DNA of 64,000 bases from Arcicella sp034931005 (GCF_034931005.1 NZ_JAYGIN010000019.1:1-64000); one strand, 5' to 3'; shown: positions 51,613-60,702, counted from the stretch's first letter. Made by a program: numbers and translations. The notes: generated by a model from the sequence alone, not told the origin.

Positions 51613-52269
51613 TCACCCTTTCCCCAAAATAATCTCCGCCCATTCCAAATCTTCAGGTGTGGTGATTTTTATATTTTCGTAGCTTCCTTCAATGAGATTT
51701 ATTGTAAAACCTGCGTGTTCTGCTACACTGGCATCGTCTGTGAAGGTGCTTAATTCTTCGGTTTCAAAGGCTTTTTTAATTAATGAAATCTGGAAAGTTT
51801 GTGGTGTCTGAATCAATCTAACCGTTGAACGGTCGATGGCTTGTCCGTTTACTCGCACCGAATCTTTGGAAGGAACGCTCACCACGGCAGTTCCTTTTTC
51901 GTTGGCAACTTTAAAACTTTCTTGAATTATTTCCGCAGAAACAAATGGACGCACGCCATCATGAATGGCTACAAGTCCTTCGTTTTCAATGGTTTTTAAG
52001 CCATTCAATCCCGACTGAAAGCGTGTATTTCCGCCTTTTACCAATCGGTGTGGAACAGTTGGGTATTTCTCACAGAGTTGATTCCAATACTCAAATTGCG
52101 ATTCGGGTAAAACCAAAATCAGCTCAATTTCGGGTTCGGCTTCTTTAAATCTTTTGAGGGTATGCATTAAAATTGGCAAACCACCTACTTCAATAAACTG
52201 CTTAGGAATGTCACTTTTCATGCGACTTCCCGAACCTCCTGCAACAATAATTGCGTATTTTTTATTCAT
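51613..52269 (-). CDS. ispD: 2-C-methyl-D-erythritol 4-phosphate cytidylyltransferase
   Basis: 218-aa IspD of the MEP isoprenoid pathway, which couples MEP to CTP. The nucleotide-binding start is IIVAGGSGSRMKSDIPKQF, then VAIHDGVRPFVS, VVSVPSKDSVR and TPQTFQISLIKKAF, and FTDDASVAEHAG, all classical. Length is slightly short of the E. coli enzyme but complete. Neither ispF nor other pathway genes are adjacent. It precedes a repeat cluster and is followed upstream by another long palindrome. Confidence 0.96.
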   Translation of the reverse strand: MNKKYAIIVAGGSGSRMKSDIPKQFIEVGGLPILMHTLKRFKEAEPEIELILVLPESQFEYWNQLCEKYPTVPHRLVKGGNTRFQSGLNGLKTIENEGLVAIHDGVRPFVSAEIIQESFKVANEKGTAVVSVPSKDSVRVNGQAIDRSTVRLIQTPQTFQISLIKKAFETEELSTFTDDASVAEHAGFTINLIEGSYENIKITTPEDLEWAEIILGKG

Positions 52270-52290
52270 TTTTTTATACGTTATTGACAG

Positions 52291-52384
52291 AAAACCTCAC
52301 CCCCAGCCCCTCTCCGTTGGAGAGGGGAGTATTCGACCCAATTTCCCCCCTCTCCAACGGAGAGGGGCTGGGGGTGAGGTTTTT
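52291..52384. repeat. Perfect long palindrome (CCCCAGCCCCTCTCC type)
   Basis: AAAACCTCACCCCCAGCCCC... (52291-52327) pairs nearly without mismatch with ...GGGGCTGGGGGTGAGGTTTT (52347-52384): 37 base pairs, loop about 19 bases. It is GC-rich against an AT-rich background, which marks it as foreign in composition. Similar CCTCTCC/GGAGAGG palindromes are widely dispersed in bacterial genomes. It sits between the ispD start and the end of the FAD/Fe-S gene. Confidence 0.92.
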
Positions 52385-52432
52385 GCAACTCAAATAAGTA
52401 CACATACTATTCTACTTAATTTTAGATTAAAC

Positions 52433-55400
52433 CTAATTCCCCAACAAAGCATCCCACAAAATTTCTACGGGATGTTGGGCAGTTCTTCCCGTTCCATCTT
52501 TTATTTGGTGACGACAACTTGTGCCTGGGGCAGCAATAATTACCTCATCGGCTTGTTTTCTGATAGTTGGAAAAAGCACTAATTCACCAATTTTCATCGA
52601 AACTTCATAATGTTCTTCTTCGTAACCAAAAGAACCCGCCATACCACAACAACCCGACGGAATCAATTGAACTTCGTAATTGGCAGGTAATGACAAAATT
52701 TTCTTGGTTGCCACCAATGACGATAATGCTTTTTGATGACAATGCCCATGTAGTTTAATGAGTTTTTTATCCGCCTTGAATAAGTCTTTGGTAATCTTCT
52801 TTTTATCAATTTCTTGGGCTAAAAATTCATCAATCAAATACGCATTTTCGGCTACTCTTTCCGCATCAGAATGTAAATGTTGCGGTACTAATTCAAGGTA
52901 TTCGTCTCGCAAAGTTAAAATTGCTGAAGGTTCAATTCCCAAAATTGGAGAATTGTCTTTTATCGCTTCACTCAGCATTTGAACATTCTGAATCGCAATT
53001 TGCCGAGCCTCTTTTACCAATCCTTTTGAAAGATAAGTACGTCCACTTTCAATGTGTTTTGGAATGTGAACTTCGTAACCCAAAGCGGTCAATAACAAAA
53101 TGGCTTTTTGTCCAACTTCTACATCGTTATAATTCGTAAATTCATCACAGAAAAGATACACTTTGCCTTGTTTTCTGCGTTTTCCAAGATTGATTTGCGA
53201 ATAATGAACGCTATTTTTTTCACGCTTTTGCTGAACCTTAATTCTGTCTTCTTGCCACTTTCTCAAAGTAATATTTCCAACCGTTGGAATTGACCTTTCT
53301 GGAGCAAAACCTAAGAACTTTTTAGTCAGATTTGCCGTGAAATTATTGGTTACTAAAAAGTTATAAATTCTTGGGAATTTAGAAGCTAATTCTTGCGATT
53401 TCGTGAAATTACCAATCATTTTTGTCCTGAATGGTACGCCATGTTCATCGTAATAATGTTGTAAAAACTCCGCTTTCATTTTGCCCACATCAACTTTCGA
53501 GGGGCATTCAGATTTACAGCCTTTACACGACAAACACAAATCCATAACCTCCTTAATTTCCTCGTGGTCGAAACGGTTTTCCTTTTCAGAATTGGTTAAA
53601 AATCCACGTAAAATATTGGCTCTGGCACGGGTTGTGTCTTTTTCCATGCGAGTAGCCATGTAACTCGGACACATCGTTCCGCCCGTCACTTCGGTTTTGC
53701 GACAATCGCCTGAGCCTGAGCATTTTTCGGCTAAACGAAGGATTCCTTCTTGGTTTGAAAAATCGAAATACGTATTAATTTCTGGATTTTTCTTGCCTGC
53801 TTCGTAGCGTAAAAACTCGTTCATGGGTGGCGTATTGACGATTTTACGAGCATTGAAGATGTTTTTCGGGTCGAATATTACCTTGACTTCTTTCAATAAT
53901 TCGTAAACGTCTTTGCCCAAAACGCTTTCGATAAATTCACCTCGCAAACGTCCATCGCCGTGTTCGCCACTCAATGAACCATTGTATTTTTTGACTAATT
54001 CTGTTGTCTCTTTTAAGATTGTTCGGAATAATTCTTTGCCCTCAACCGTTTTCAGATTTATCATCGGCTCAACGTGCAATTCCCCCGCACCCGCATGAGC
54101 GTAATACGAAGCATTGATATTGTGGCTTGCCAAAAGTCCTTGTAAATCAGCAATATAAGCTGGTAAATCTTCGGGAGCAACGGCACAATCTTCAATCAAA
54201 TTAACGGGCTGAATGTCGCCTTTCAAGTTGCGAATTAATCCCAAACCAGCTTTTCTCACGTCCCAAGCGGGTTTGGTATCTTCACCTTTTACTACTGGAT
54301 ACGCATAGCCAATTCCTGCTTTTTGTAAGTCTTCAATTAAAGCATTGGTTTTAGCATTGAGTTCTGTGTCAGTTTCTGCCATAAACTCAACCATCAAAAT
54401 AGCGGCTGGGTCGCCTTTAATGAAAAAGCGATTTTGGTTGTAAACGTGATGTCCTTTGGTGAAATCTAAAATGTATTTATCCACCAATTCCGAAGCCATC
54501 GGATTATGTTTTAAGGCAACTAAATTGGCTTGTAAAGAATCTTGAATGGTATGGCTATGAATACAAACCAAAGCAATTTCTTGCGGAGGAAGCGGAATTA
54601 AATTCAATTTTGCTTCCGTCACAAATGCTAAAGTACCTTCTGAACCTGCCAAGAGTTTACAGAAATTAAAAGGTTTATTCGACTCTGGATGAAACAGTTG
54701 ATTATCGCTCAGCATATCAAGAGCGTAACCTGTATTTCTGCGTTGTAATGTTTTTTTAGGATAGCCTTTTTCAATCGTTTCTTGAATCATTGGATTATTC
54801 AAGATTTTGAAAATTTGACCGTATAAATGACTTTCTAAATTCTTTTTAGTGGCTTTTTGAAAAAAATCTTCTCGTGACGTTTCTGAAAAGATAACTTCTG
54901 AACCATCACTCAAAAGAACATTTGCCGATAACAAATTACTGCGAGTATCACCCCAAACAATTGAGTGTAAACCGCATGAATTATTACCAATCATACCACC
55001 AATCATGGCTCGATTGGAGGTAGAAGTTTCTGGGCCAAACATCAAACCGTAAGGCTTCAAAATGACATTCAAATCATCTCTAATGACTCCAGGTTGTACC
55101 CTTACCCAACGTTCTTCTTGGTTTATTTCAATGACTTCCGTAAAATATTTTGAAATATCCACAACAATTCCTTTCCCCACAACTTGCCCTGCCAATGACG
55201 TTCCTGCCGAGCGTGGAATGAGCGTAACTCGGTACTGATTCGCAAATTTTATCAATGCTTTTAAATCGGCAATATCTTTTGGAATGGCAACGGCTAATGG
55301 CTTTTCTTGATAGACGGAAGCATCAGTGGAGTACAGGATTTTCTGAGCATTATGCGAAGTTGAGTTGTCAAAAAAAAGTTCTCCCGCAAATGACTCTTGC

Positions 55401-55438
55401 AAGATATTGAAGTCAGTGATGGTAATTTTAGCAGACAT
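52433..55438 (-). CDS. FAD-binding and Fe-S-binding oxidoreductase (GlcD-GlpC type fusion)
   Basis: 1001-aa fusion. Residues 1-540 are the FAD-linked oxidase: PRSAGTSLAGQVVGKGIVVD, GGMIGNNSCGLHS, and the C-terminal oxidase part with YAHAGAGELHVEP and SGEHGDGRLRGEF. The next region has two 4Fe-4S clusters: CSGSGDCRK...MCPSY and CLSCKGCKSECPSKVDV. The end carries cysteine-rich CCG motifs, including GHCHQKAL and SGCCGMAGSFGYE. Such proteins oxidise D-2-hydroxyglutarate or D-lactate and pass electrons to a quinone. Start placed at ATG 55438; an upstream ATG at 55462 adds eight residues. No partner is adjacent. Confidence 0.93.
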   Translation of the reverse strand: MSAKITITDFNILQESFAGELFFDNSTSHNAQKILYSTDASVYQEKPLAVAIPKDIADLKALIKFANQYRVTLIPRSAGTSLAGQVVGKGIVVDISKYFTEVIEINQEERWVRVQPGVIRDDLNVILKPYGLMFGPETSTSNRAMIGGMIGNNSCGLHSIVWGDTRSNLLSANVLLSDGSEVIFSETSREDFFQKATKKNLESHLYGQIFKILNNPMIQETIEKGYPKKTLQRRNTGYALDMLSDNQLFHPESNKPFNFCKLLAGSEGTLAFVTEAKLNLIPLPPQEIALVCIHSHTIQDSLQANLVALKHNPMASELVDKYILDFTKGHHVYNQNRFFIKGDPAAILMVEFMAETDTELNAKTNALIEDLQKAGIGYAYPVVKGEDTKPAWDVRKAGLGLIRNLKGDIQPVNLIEDCAVAPEDLPAYIADLQGLLASHNINASYYAHAGAGELHVEPMINLKTVEGKELFRTILKETTELVKKYNGSLSGEHGDGRLRGEFIESVLGKDVYELLKEVKVIFDPKNIFNARKIVNTPPMNEFLRYEAGKKNPEINTYFDFSNQEGILRLAEKCSGSGDCRKTEVTGGTMCPSYMATRMEKDTTRARANILRGFLTNSEKENRFDHEEIKEVMDLCLSCKGCKSECPSKVDVGKMKAEFLQHYYDEHGVPFRTKMIGNFTKSQELASKFPRIYNFLVTNNFTANLTKKFLGFAPERSIPTVGNITLRKWQEDRIKVQQKREKNSVHYSQINLGKRRKQGKVYLFCDEFTNYNDVEVGQKAILLLTALGYEVHIPKHIESGRTYLSKGLVKEARQIAIQNVQMLSEAIKDNSPILGIEPSAILTLRDEYLELVPQHLHSDAERVAENAYLIDEFLAQEIDKKKITKDLFKADKKLIKLHGHCHQKALSSLVATKKILSLPANYEVQLIPSGCCGMAGSFGYEEEHYEVSMKIGELVLFPTIRKQADEVIIAAPGTSCRHQIKDGTGRTAQHPVEILWDALLGN

Positions 55439-55674
55439 ATTTTTGTGGTATTGGCTACGCAAGATTTATCCTAATCTGTAAATTTAGGACAATCCTTATA
55501 TAAATCGCTGTAAAATTATGACATTGAAATACTAAATTAGCAATTAGCGAAAAACTTTATTTCCAATCTTACACTTATTCTGCCTTTCAGCCTACTGATA
55601 GTTTCCATTGGTCATTTCATTGTTGTAATTAGGATTGTGTTTTTCTAAATTTAAACTTCAAAAATCGTATAATT

Positions 55675-56916
55675 ATGAAATTTCTTCGACAACTTTTAGA
55701 AAGTATCAGATTTGCTTGGCAAGCTCTTCGTAGTAATTTGTTACGGACTACCCTTTCACTTTTGGGTGTTACGATTGGTATTTTTTCAATTGTGGCAGTT
55801 TATACTTTTGTCGATTCTATGAATTCGGGTATTCGTGAGCAAATTGATTCGTTCGGGAAAGGCGTTGTGTATGTCGGAAAATGGCCTTGGGTGATGGGTA
55901 ACAATTATCCTTGGTGGAAATATATTAACCGTCCAACGATGAAGTACAATGAATATCGTTATTTGACTGATAATCTGGAAAATGCACAGGCAATTTCTAT
56001 TTTGGATGGTCGTCAAACGACTTTGAAAAATGGCAATAATAGTATAGAATCTCGATTGTTGGGAGTGAGTTATGATTACAATAAAATTTCAGATGTACCC
56101 GTAGAAAATGGACGATATTTCTTGACAAATGAAACAGATAATTCTGCTTTTGCTGTAATTCTTGGGGCTGATATTAAAGAGGCTCTTTTCCCAAATATTG
56201 CGGATGCCATTGGTGAAACGATAAAAATAAACGGAATTAAATTTAAGGTAATTGCTACGATGCGGAAGAAAGGGGAAGATTTAATTAGTCTCGGAGGTTC
56301 GCCCGATGACCGTGCTTATATTCCATACACCACTTACGCAAGCCTTTTCCAAAAAGATGAACCTGAGCCAGATATTGCCATTAAAGCGTATGATTGGGAT
56401 AATGGACAAGAAACTTTGGAAGGTGAAATTACAGGCTTGATGAGAAGTAGAAGAGGGTTGAAACCTACGCAAGACGATAATTTTTCGATTAATAGATTAG
56501 ATGGAGCGGTGAAATTTTTTGATTCCATTTTCTCAAGTTTGAATGTTGGTGGAGGGATCATTGCTCTATTTTCATTATTGGTTGGGGGTTTCGGAATTGC
56601 CAATATTATGTTTGTTTCGGTAAAAGAAAGAACCAATATTATCGGTATTCAGAAGTCGTTGGGAGCAAAGAATTATTTTATTCTTTTTCAGTTTTTATTT
56701 GAAGCGGTTTTCTTGAGTTTAATTGGTGGATTGGTAGGAATACTATTAGTCTGGCTGATGTCTTTCATAGATTTTGGCTCGCTAAAATTAGTATTGAGTT
56801 ATTCAAATATGATTAAAGGAATTATTACGGCAACCGTTATTGGTGTAATTTCTGGAATTGTCCCTGCATGGATTGCCGCTCGTTTAGACCCAGTAATTGC
56901 GATTCGTTCAAAGTAG
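55675..56916 (+). CDS. MacB/FtsX-type ABC transporter permease
   Basis: 413-aa permease with the MacB layout. An N-terminal helix lies in LLRTTLSLLGVTIGIFSIVAVY (about 24-45), followed by a MacB periplasmic core of about 230 residues, and the FtsX domain with three helices near 280-405 (GGGIIALFSLLVGGFGIANI, KERTNIIGIQKSLGAK). The end IAARLDPVIAIRSK is typical. Exporters of this type move lipoproteins or peptides or act as mechanotransmitters. The ATPase subunit is not adjacent, so the gene is an orphan permease here. Confidence 0.9.
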   Translation: MKFLRQLLESIRFAWQALRSNLLRTTLSLLGVTIGIFSIVAVYTFVDSMNSGIREQIDSFGKGVVYVGKWPWVMGNNYPWWKYINRPTMKYNEYRYLTDNLENAQAISILDGRQTTLKNGNNSIESRLLGVSYDYNKISDVPVENGRYFLTNETDNSAFAVILGADIKEALFPNIADAIGETIKINGIKFKVIATMRKKGEDLISLGGSPDDRAYIPYTTYASLFQKDEPEPDIAIKAYDWDNGQETLEGEITGLMRSRRGLKPTQDDNFSINRLDGAVKFFDSIFSSLNVGGGIIALFSLLVGGFGIANIMFVSVKERTNIIGIQKSLGAKNYFILFQFLFEAVFLSLIGGLVGILLVWLMSFIDFGSLKLVLSYSNMIKGIITATVIGVISGIVPAWIAARLDPVIAIRSK

Positions 56917-57045
56917 CACAGGTTTTAACCTGTTGTCGTTTAGTTAAACCGCTCAACTTTCAGAAAATTTCTACAAAACTAATTAAACTACATTGATTTT
57001 TAACCTGTCAAAATTTAATCGGACAGGTTAAAAACCTGTGCTACT
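56912..57045. repeat. Inverted repeat spanning two convergent stop codons
   Basis: GTAGCACAGGTTTTAACCTG (from 56913) pairs with CAGGTTAAAAACCTGTGCTAC (ending 57044), with the inner words TTAAACC and GGACAGG related to the GACAGGTT family. The outer arms contain the stop codons of the permease (56914-56916) and of the DUF3667 gene (complement of 57045-57047). Loop about 85 bases. Confidence 0.8.
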
Positions 57046-58649
57046 TATGACGTTGCAAACTTAAAGGCACTTGTAATACTCAAAATAAAAATGAAAGAAA
57101 TAACGTAAAGAAAAAATAAAATAACCGATTTGAATAAGGTTTTGATAATCCCTTGACGATAAACCGTTTTGAGTGAAAGAATAAAATATAAAAAGAACCC
57201 TAACATGGTCATTATTAAGGCAATTTTCCAATAGCCTAATAAAATTCCGCCACCTACAAATATAAGAAGCATCAAAAAGAATACGCTATGAATGTGAATT
57301 GAGAAAATCAAGTGTTCATAGTAATAGCGGGTATGTCCTGCCATCAAATGCGGAATGTGGCGATATTTTCTGATTTTTCTAAAACGAATTAAATACAGTA
57401 ACCAATCCCATAAATATCTTAACAATCTAAATGGATAAGAAATAATACTATGCGTTCTTTTGCTATAAATGATTTTCAGTAAAAGAGCCACAATGGGCAT
57501 TAAAATAAACATCATCAACGAAAATGCTCCAATGCCCAAATGAGCAATTTCTGAAAAAGCTTTCTCTGCATCTTCTCTAAATGCTAATTGGTAATAGGTT
57601 AAATTCCGTAAAATTCCTCTTTGAAAAGGTTGTAAAAAAGCCGCTGCTGTGTTATCCTTTTTCCTATTAAGACTATCCAATTGTTCATCGGACATTTTCA
57701 AAACTTTCTTTAAATATGCCGTGTTTTGCAGACTGCCATCGCTCCCTTTTAGAGTAAGTATAGTGTCGGTATCATAATTAATTTTTAAAGAGGCATTATT
57801 TTTTAAAGCGTGAAGATTTAAAGAGTATTCTAATTGCTTCGTTTTTCCAATTGTTTCAGTAAAATAATCTCTCAAGTCTTTACTTACTTCGGCTATTTTT
57901 TCGGTATTGATGGTATCAGCAATTATCTGTTTTTGAATATTGATTAACCTTTCTCGTTGCTTTTCTTCGGGTAAATTAACAATCAATTTTCTGAGCGTAT
58001 CGTCAGAATCAAGATTCATTTCACTTAAAATTTCATCTAAAGAAACAGAAGTGAAATCAACCCATTTATGGATTTTTATTTTTGCTTTTTCCGTTTTTTT
58101 ATCAATTTTCCCGTAGAGTTTTAAGGCTAATTGTGCTTGTTTAACCTCATTTTGAGCATCTGCTAAGCCATTTGTATCTTCGGAAGACTTGATTTCGTCT
58201 AATTTCTCCGTCGCTTCTTCCAATTCATCTTCAATATTCTTTTTGGCTTTGTTTTTAACATTTTCACTTTTGTCTTTTACCGTAACATTTTCGCTGATAA
58301 AATCAGTGCTTTCCTTTAATGCTAAATCAACCATGTAGCCCAAACCCAAAAAGAAGATAAAGGAAATTAGAAAATAAAGACGAATTGGAGGAACGTATCG
58401 TCCACGACGACCTTCGAGGAAATCTTTGGTGATTTTTCCAGGATAAAAAAAAATCGAAACCATTGTATTATAAAACTTAGTGTCGAAGTGTGTGAAGCCT
58501 TCAAAAACCTCAAACGCTAAATGCCCAAGTGGAACTTTTAAATCATGATTTTCTTGACCACAATGCGGACAAAAATTATCATCTTCTTTAAGAATGGTGT
58601 GGCAGTTGTGGCAAATTTCTACTTTACGACGCTTTTTGTGGATAGACAT
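57045..58649 (-). CDS. DUF3667 membrane protein with zinc ribbon and coiled coil (second copy)
   Basis: 534 aa. The zinc ribbon CHNCHTILKEDDNFC...CPHCGQ (about 13-34) and the DUF3667 core (FDTKFYNTMVSIFFYPGKI, RYVPPIRLYFLISFIFFLGL) match the 391-aa paralogue at 23243-24418. A long polar insert of about 200 residues follows, rich in Lys and Glu with a predicted coiled coil around 130-185. Five or more C-terminal helices come after. The insert is the main difference from the other copy. Function unknown. Confidence 0.87.
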   Translation of the reverse strand: MSIHKKRRKVEICHNCHTILKEDDNFCPHCGQENHDLKVPLGHLAFEVFEGFTHFDTKFYNTMVSIFFYPGKITKDFLEGRRGRYVPPIRLYFLISFIFFLGLGYMVDLALKESTDFISENVTVKDKSENVKNKAKKNIEDELEEATEKLDEIKSSEDTNGLADAQNEVKQAQLALKLYGKIDKKTEKAKIKIHKWVDFTSVSLDEILSEMNLDSDDTLRKLIVNLPEEKQRERLINIQKQIIADTINTEKIAEVSKDLRDYFTETIGKTKQLEYSLNLHALKNNASLKINYDTDTILTLKGSDGSLQNTAYLKKVLKMSDEQLDSLNRKKDNTAAAFLQPFQRGILRNLTYYQLAFREDAEKAFSEIAHLGIGAFSLMMFILMPIVALLLKIIYSKRTHSIISYPFRLLRYLWDWLLYLIRFRKIRKYRHIPHLMAGHTRYYYEHLIFSIHIHSVFFLMLLIFVGGGILLGYWKIALIMTMLGFFLYFILSLKTVYRQGIIKTLFKSVILFFLYVISFIFILSITSAFKFATS

Positions 58650-58764
58650 ATTTTAGAGTTAATAGAGAATAATTAAGAGTTGGGACGGAGTTTTGTAGTT
58701 AGGCGTTTGTACTGTCGTAAAACTGCCTACTTATAAGTTTGATGATTATGAATCTAAAAATACA

Positions 58765-58801
58765 AAAAAAAGGAGAAAACCTTTCGATTTTCTCCTTTTT
58801 T
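58765..58801 (-). terminator. Terminator of the 178-aa/52-aa pair, duplicate of the recA terminator
   Basis: AAAAAGGAGAAAA..TTTTCTCCTTTTT with loop CCTTTCGA forms a strong stem followed by Ts on the minus strand. The core AAGGAGAAAACCTTTCGATT and its other half are identical to the hairpin at 59573-59606, in the same orientation. Confidence 0.85.
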
Positions 58802-58841
58802 AGGATAATAAATTCGATTTAATATTCCAAATGACTTCGTT

Positions 58842-59000
58842 TTAAACAGAAGCTATTTGGCTAAACCCAACTTGGATATGTTTTCTTTTTTTTGATTTAA
58901 TTTTTTTTATTATACTTCTAAATTCTATTAAATCAGCATCAGACCATTGTGATGAATGAATTTCTAAATCAATATTTATGTCTTCTTTAATAGTTTTCAT
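58842..59000 (-). CDS. Small protein (52 aa) coupled to the preceding GNAT-like gene
   Basis: A frame starting MKTIKEDINIDLEIHSSQWS and ending SQIASV (52 codons) begins with an ATG that overlaps the TGA of the upstream gene by four bases (ATGA at 58997-59000). The overlap, same strand and the acidic/helical content (DADLIEFRSIIKKIKSKKRK) support a real gene. No homologue is recognised. The partnership with the upstream 178-aa protein suggests a two-component module, possibly of toxin-antitoxin type, but which part would be the toxin is not clear. Confidence 0.55.
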   Translation of the reverse strand: MKTIKEDINIDLEIHSSQWSDADLIEFRSIIKKIKSKKRKHIQVGFSQIASV

Positions 59001-59533
59001 ATTTCAAATGTTTTAAAATAACGCTTTACTAATTTTTTTGCTGCTTCTGGTTCAATAAACATCTTTAATCCTTTAAAATGAGTAGCTCCAAGTGTTATTT
59101 TGTAATGGTCGATAATTGCCGATTTTGCGTCAAAAGCTACGAAACCTTCATATCCTTTTTCAAAAGAAATCTTGCAAGCGTAGGCTACTAAATTAGCAGG
59201 AACTCCTACGTAAACCTTATTTTGACCTTTGTTAAATTTAGCACTTTCAAGCAAATACATAAAAATGTGGTCATTCTTATCCTCAATACTTAAAAGTCCA
59301 TGAATGATTTTGGGGTTTTGCGGAGTAATTAGTTTAAAAACCTGTTTTTCTGTTGTTTGTAATTCTTTCTTCCAATTAAATATCCATTCAGATTTCTTAA
59401 TTTCTCGGTTATTATTTTCGAGGGTAACATTGACTATTTCAGTATCAAAAATTTCACCAGTTTGTGCATTTTCTATTGAGTTTGTTAGTTTATCTATTTC
59501 AAAATCAAGTATATAGGTGTCATCTTGTTTCAT
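58997..59533 (-). CDS. GNAT-like protein of unknown function
   Basis: 178 aa from MKQDDTYILDFEID (ATG 59533; an upstream ATG adds five residues). The C-terminal half has the look of a small acetyltransferase: VYVGVPANLVAYACKISFEK, GYEGFVAFDAKSAIIDHY, LGATHFKGLKMFIEPEAAKK. The canonical acetyl-CoA P-loop (Q/RxxGxG/A) is not evident, so activity is doubtful. A similar segment occurs in conserved hypothetical proteins of Bacteroidetes. It overlaps the 52-aa gene by four bases and the unit lies between two identical terminators beside recA. Confidence 0.6.
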   Translation of the reverse strand: MKQDDTYILDFEIDKLTNSIENAQTGEIFDTEIVNVTLENNNREIKKSEWIFNWKKELQTTEKQVFKLITPQNPKIIHGLLSIEDKNDHIFMYLLESAKFNKGQNKVYVGVPANLVAYACKISFEKGYEGFVAFDAKSAIIDHYKITLGATHFKGLKMFIEPEAAKKLVKRYFKTFEI

Positions 59534-59572
59534 GTAGTAAAGATACAAATATTTAGTATTTTATCAAAAATG

Positions 59573-59606
59573 AAAAAGGAGAAAACCTTTCGATTTTCTC
59601 CTTTTA
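59573..59606 (-). terminator. Terminator after recA
   Basis: The hairpin AAAAAGGAGAAAA/TTTTCTCCTTTT with loop CCTTTCGA lies 19 bases past the recA stop (minus strand). Its 30-base core is identical to the element at 58765-58801, 808 bases away. Confidence 0.88.
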
Positions 59607-59625
59607 AAATAAAATAACTCAAAAA

Positions 59626-60702
59626 TTATTCTGGCGTTCCGTCATCCTCGATATTGGGCTCAGTTGTGTCTAAAAGAGCATTTTCATCGTTTTTGATTTT
59701 GTCTTTAATTCTTTGTTCCAAAATATCTAATAATTCTTGGTTGTCTTTTAACATATCTTTTACCGCATCACGTCCTTGTCCAAGACGATTTGTTTCAAAA
59801 CTAAACCATGAACCTGATTTTTTCACGATTTCCATATCAACCGCCAAATCCAAAACCTCACCTGCTTTAGAAATACCTTCGCCATACATAATGTCAAATT
59901 CAACGACTCTAAATGGAGGAGCGACTTTGTTTTTTACTACCTTCACACGAGTACGGTTTCCGATAACATTATCAGCATCTTTAATTTGACCAATACGACG
60001 AATATCCAAACGAACTGAAGCATAAAACTTCAAGGCATTACCACCCGTTGTTGTTTCTGGAGAACCGAACATTACACCGATTTTGTCACGTAATTGGTTA
60101 ATAAAAATACAACAACATCCCGTTCTATTAATAACTCCCGTTAATTTACGTAAAGCCTGAGACATCAAACGAGCCTGTAAACCCATTTTAGAATCACCCA
60201 TATCTCCTTCCAATTCCGCTTTCGGCACAAGAGCAGCTACTGAGTCAATCACACAAATATCAATAGCTCCCGAAGAAATCAATTGTTCCGCAATTTCTAA
60301 AGCCTGTTCACCATTATCTGGCTGTGCAATCAACAATTGACTTGTATCAATCCCTAATTTTTCTGCATAACCTTTGTCAAAAGCGTGTTCAGCATCGATA
60401 AATGCGGCTAAACCTCCTGCTTTTTGGGCTTCAGCAATACAGTGCATTGTAAGTGTAGTTTTACCAGAAGATTCTGGCCCATAAATTTCAACAACACGAC
60501 CACGAGGAACTCCTCCAACTCCCAAAGCTAAGTCAAGACCCAATGAACCCGTTGAGATAACAGGAACGTCCATTACTTTGGTATCTGACAAACGCATTAC
60601 CGTTCCTTTTCCGTAAGCTTTGTCTAATTTTTCAAGCGTAGTTTGTAATGCTTTTAATTTTTCATTAGCAGGGTTTACTGCTTCTGCTTGTTGCTTTGCC
60701 AT
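59626..60702 (-). CDS. recA: Recombinase RecA
   Basis: 358-aa RecA, which coats single-stranded DNA and drives strand exchange and LexA cleavage. Walker A GPESSGKTT near 78, the DAEHAFD segment, the L1/L2 loops (MSQALRKLTGVINRTG and GSPETTTGGNALKFYASVR) and the C-terminal acidic tail ending NIEDDGTPE are all seen. Length is normal. Monocistronic, with its own terminator. The outer-membrane-like gene is divergent on the other side, 78 bases from its ATG to this start. Confidence 0.98.
   Translation of the reverse strand: MAKQQAEAVNPANEKLKALQTTLEKLDKAYGKGTVMRLSDTKVMDVPVISTGSLGLDLALGVGGVPRGRVVEIYGPESSGKTTLTMHCIAEAQKAGGLAAFIDAEHAFDKGYAEKLGIDTSQLLIAQPDNGEQALEIAEQLISSGAIDICVIDSVAALVPKAELEGDMGDSKMGLQARLMSQALRKLTGVINRTGCCCIFINQLRDKIGVMFGSPETTTGGNALKFYASVRLDIRRIGQIKDADNVIGNRTRVKVVKNKVAPPFRVVEFDIMYGEGISKAGEVLDLAVDMEIVKKSGSWFSFETNRLGQGRDAVKDMLKDNQELLDILEQRIKDKIKNDENALLDTTEPNIEDDGTPE

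Noticed and set aside
51469..51753. Open frame on the plus strand over the repeat cluster and the ispD end
   Set aside because: It lies mostly opposite ispD and across inverted repeats, with cysteine- and arginine-rich nonsense composition.
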